DNA of 7,067 bases from Planctomycetota bacterium (GTDB lineage Bacteria > Planctomycetota > Planctomycetia > Pirellulales > Pirellulaceae). Both the position numbers and the translations under genes were made by a program. Positions 5,636 to 7,067 of the stretch are shown piece by piece. The first letter of the stretch is position 1; each line of letters starts with the position of its first letter. Location of the stretch: contig JAPLNJ010000808.1 of NCBI GenBank assembly GCA_026692885.1, positions 1-7,067 of the forward strand, given 5' to 3'. The notes below the pieces were generated by a model that worked only from the letters and a program-made list of their open reading frames with translations, ran no database searches and had not been told where the DNA came from.

Positions 5636-5746
5636 GGCGAACGGCAGAAAATAACTTACCCGTAGGTCGGCCTTTCCGGGCCGATCGGGACGGTCTTGGA
5701 AGACCATCCTACATTAAGTTGGGTAAGTTATTTCCTGCCGCTCGCC
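5636..5746. repeat. Composite inverted repeat around a GTAGG...CCTAC core
   Basis: The outer arms at 5636-5661 and 5721-5746 match at 24 of 26 positions and include ATAACTTACCC. Inside, a block bounded by GTAGG (5662-5666) and CCTAC (5708-5712) holds two small dyads: TCGGCC/GGCCGA (5667-5672, 5679-5684) and GGTCTT/AAGACC (5692-5697, 5700-5705). A further hairpin, GCCGTT/AACGGC (5629-5634, 5640-5645), overlaps the left arm. The design is the same as in the neighbouring repeat at 5468-5564: a two-hairpin core in the middle of unrelated long arms. It contains no plausible gene. Confidence 0.72.
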
Positions 5747-5889
5747 TTTCTGTATGCTTCGACCGGTTGTTCTAAACTTATTGAGTGAGACGGCAGGGAC
5801 GGGACCGCTCCGCGAGGTTGACGGTCCGCGTGTGACGATCAGCGAAATGAGGGAACTACGACCGCGCGGAAGTTCGCGAAGAAGGGGGG
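5747..5889. other. Gap behind the regulator gene, weak hairpin only
   Basis: This stretch lies just downstream of the regulator stop codon. I see a modest inverted repeat, GGACCG (5802-5807) with CGGTCC (5822-5827), and the short palindrome TTCGCGAA (5873-5880), but no T-run that would make a clear terminator. No gene, RNA or promoter is convincing here. Confidence 0.4.
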
Positions 5890-7067
5890 TCAAGCCTGCG
5901 GCAGGTCGATCTTCAGGACTTTGATTTTGCGGAACAGCGTGCTGGGGTTGATGCCCAGTTGTCTTGCCGCTGCCGTGCGGTTACCTCCGTTCCGCCGGAG
6001 CGTATCACTGATCAGGATCCGCTCCATGGACTCGAGCGTCATCCCCGCAATGCTCTGAGGGGGGTCGGTCGACGTGGTGCCGCGGAGGTGGGGGGGAAGA
6101 TGAGCGAGTTGAATCAGACCGCCTTGGCACAGTACAAAGGCATGCTCGATGATGTTCTCCAGTTCCCTGACATTGCCTGGGTAGTGGTACTCCATCAGCC
6201 GCGCCAAGACTTCTTCGGACACGCCGACCACGTCCTTGTCCTGCAAGCGGCTGTACTTAGCCACGAAGTGCTCGATCAGCAGCGGAATGTCTTCACGCCG
6301 ATCGCAAAGGCTGGGCAACATCAACCGAACCACGTGAATGCGATAGAACAAATCGTCTCGGAACTGCCCCTTGCCGACCAGCTTGGTCAGACTCTTGTTT
6401 GTGGCCGCGACGATGCGAACGTCCGTTCTGACCGGCTCGCTGGATCCCAGCGGCTCAAACGTCCGCTCTTGCAGCACCCGCAGCAGACGCGCCTGCATGG
6501 CGGGCGAGATATCGCTGATTTCATCCAGGAACAGGGTCCCACCGTCTGCCACGGCAAATCGTCCCGGCTTGTCCTTTTTCGCGTCTGTGAACGCGCCCGC
6601 TTTGTAGCCGAACAGCTCCGATTCCAGCAGGCTGTCGGGCAACGCGCCGCAGTTGAGTGCGACAAACCGCCGTTTGCGACGCCGCGACAAGTTGTGGATC
6701 GCGCGGGCAAACAGTTCTTTCCCCGTCCCGCTCGCGCCCTCGATCAACACGCTGCTGTCGCTGTCACTGACCAAGGGTAGGAGTTGAAAGAGCTGCTGCA
6801 TGGCTACACTGCGGCCCACGATATCCGCAAAACTGTATTTCGCGTGCAGTTCTTTACGCAGGTCCTCCACCACGCTCAGATCCCGGAACGTTTCGACGCC
6901 GCCGATCACCTTGCCCAAGGAATCGCAGAAGACCGCCGTGGAGACACTGATCGGAACACGATTGCCCCGCACGTCCAGGATATACACAGCCCTGTTGACA
7001 ATGGGGCGGCCGGTGGTGACGGTATCCCGCAGTGCGCAACCGACCTCGCAGATGTTGGCCCGAAAAA
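5890..7067 (-). CDS. Sigma-54-type activator (PAS end, AAA+, Fis-type HTH), cut at its 5' end
   Basis: The frame is open to the right edge, so the 391 residues seen are the carboxy-terminal part of a longer protein; a GTG at 6987 is internal and is not the start. Counting from the edge, residues 1-65 are the end of a PAS-type sensor (C-E-V-G-C at 6-10, V-N-R, P-I-S-V-S-T-A, G-G-V-E-T-F-R-D). The AAA+ ATPase follows: Walker A G-A-S-G-T-G-K-E (110-117), loop motif G-A-F-T-D-A (157-162) where the consensus is GAFTGA, Walker B L-F-L-D-E-I (178-183), sensor I A-A-T-N (220-223), the F-R-D-D-L-F-Y-R arginine region (235-242) and Y-P-G-N-V-R-E-L-E (295-303). A Fis-type helix-turn-helix ends the protein (about 342-385; G-G-N-R-T-A-A-A-R-Q-L-G). 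Such proteins open sigma-54 promoter complexes using ATP. No partner kinase or target is visible. A role at the porin gene is only suggested by position. Confidence 0.95.
   Translation of the reverse strand, partial: FRANICEVGCALRDTVTTGRPIVNRAVYILDVRGNRVPISVSTAVFCDSLGKVIGGVETFRDLSVVEDLRKELHAKYSFADIVGRSVAMQQLFQLLPLVSDSDSSVLIEGASGTGKELFARAIHNLSRRRKRRFVALNCGALPDSLLESELFGYKAGAFTDAKKDKPGRFAVADGGTLFLDEISDISPAMQARLLRVLQERTFEPLGSSEPVRTDVRIVAATNKSLTKLVGKGQFRDDLFYRIHVVRLMLPSLCDRREDIPLLIEHFVAKYSRLQDKDVVGVSEEVLARLMEYHYPGNVRELENIIEHAFVLCQGGLIQLAHLPPHLRGTTSTDPPQSIAGMTLESMERILISDTLRRNGGNRTAAARQLGINPSTLFRKIKVLKIDLPQA

Noticed and set aside
5226..5746. CRISPR array
   Set aside because: The repeats are palindromic pairs of different sequence, without regular direct repeats and unique spacers, and no cas gene is present.
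5959..6780. Plus-strand open frame of 273 codons opposite the regulator
   Set aside because: It lies antisense to a clear AAA+ domain and shows no recognisable motif.
6985..6987. GTG at 6987 as the true start of the regulator
   Set aside because: The frame remains open and continues with PAS-like sequence to the window edge, so the gene is truncated and does not begin here.

Overview
This window looks like a piece of a planctomycete chromosome, probably of the Pirellula/Blastopirellula type. The DNA is GC-rich. The porin has a cysteine-bearing amino-terminal segment that I associate with that phylum. A large lipoprotein ends in a prenyltransferase/squalene-cyclase-like helical toroid, and the long intergenic gaps are packed with nested palindromes. 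The assignment rests on family recognition from sequence alone; no search was run.

Every gene I can support is on the minus strand. In order of transcription (right to left): (1) 7067-5890, the carboxy-terminal part of a sigma-54-type response activator (PAS end, AAA+ domain, Fis-type helix-turn-helix), cut by the right edge; (2) a 705-base non-coding gap, 5889-5185, made almost entirely of consecutive nested inverted repeats; (3) 5184-3574, an outer-membrane beta-barrel of the alginate-export type; (4) 3561-2995, a small membrane-anchored protein with a lipocalin-like periplasmic domain, 12 bases behind the porin and with its Shine-Dalgarno overlapping the porin stop codon; (5) a 505-base gap, 2994-2490, whose right half is a second palindrome cluster and whose left half carries a good sigma-70-type promoter candidate and a leader; (6) 2489-201, a 762-residue lipoprotein with three Ig-like repeats and an alpha/alpha toroid; (7) a terminator-like pair of hairpins, 198-126; (8) 66-1, an RNA hairpin that would bury a strong ribosome-binding site, followed by the first six codons of a gene that leaves the window at the left edge.

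The porin and the lipocalin-like gene form a probable two-gene operon for the cell envelope. The lipoprotein is probably a separate envelope transcription unit. The regulator may or may not control the porin: it lies immediately upstream, but I found no convincing sigma-54 promoter in the gap.

The parts least explained by standard annotation are the composite inverted repeats in the two gaps, which partly share arm sequence, the start-codon hairpin at 16-66, and the Ig-repeat/toroid lipoprotein, which has the QW-type repeats of terpene cyclases but no DxDD catalytic motif.
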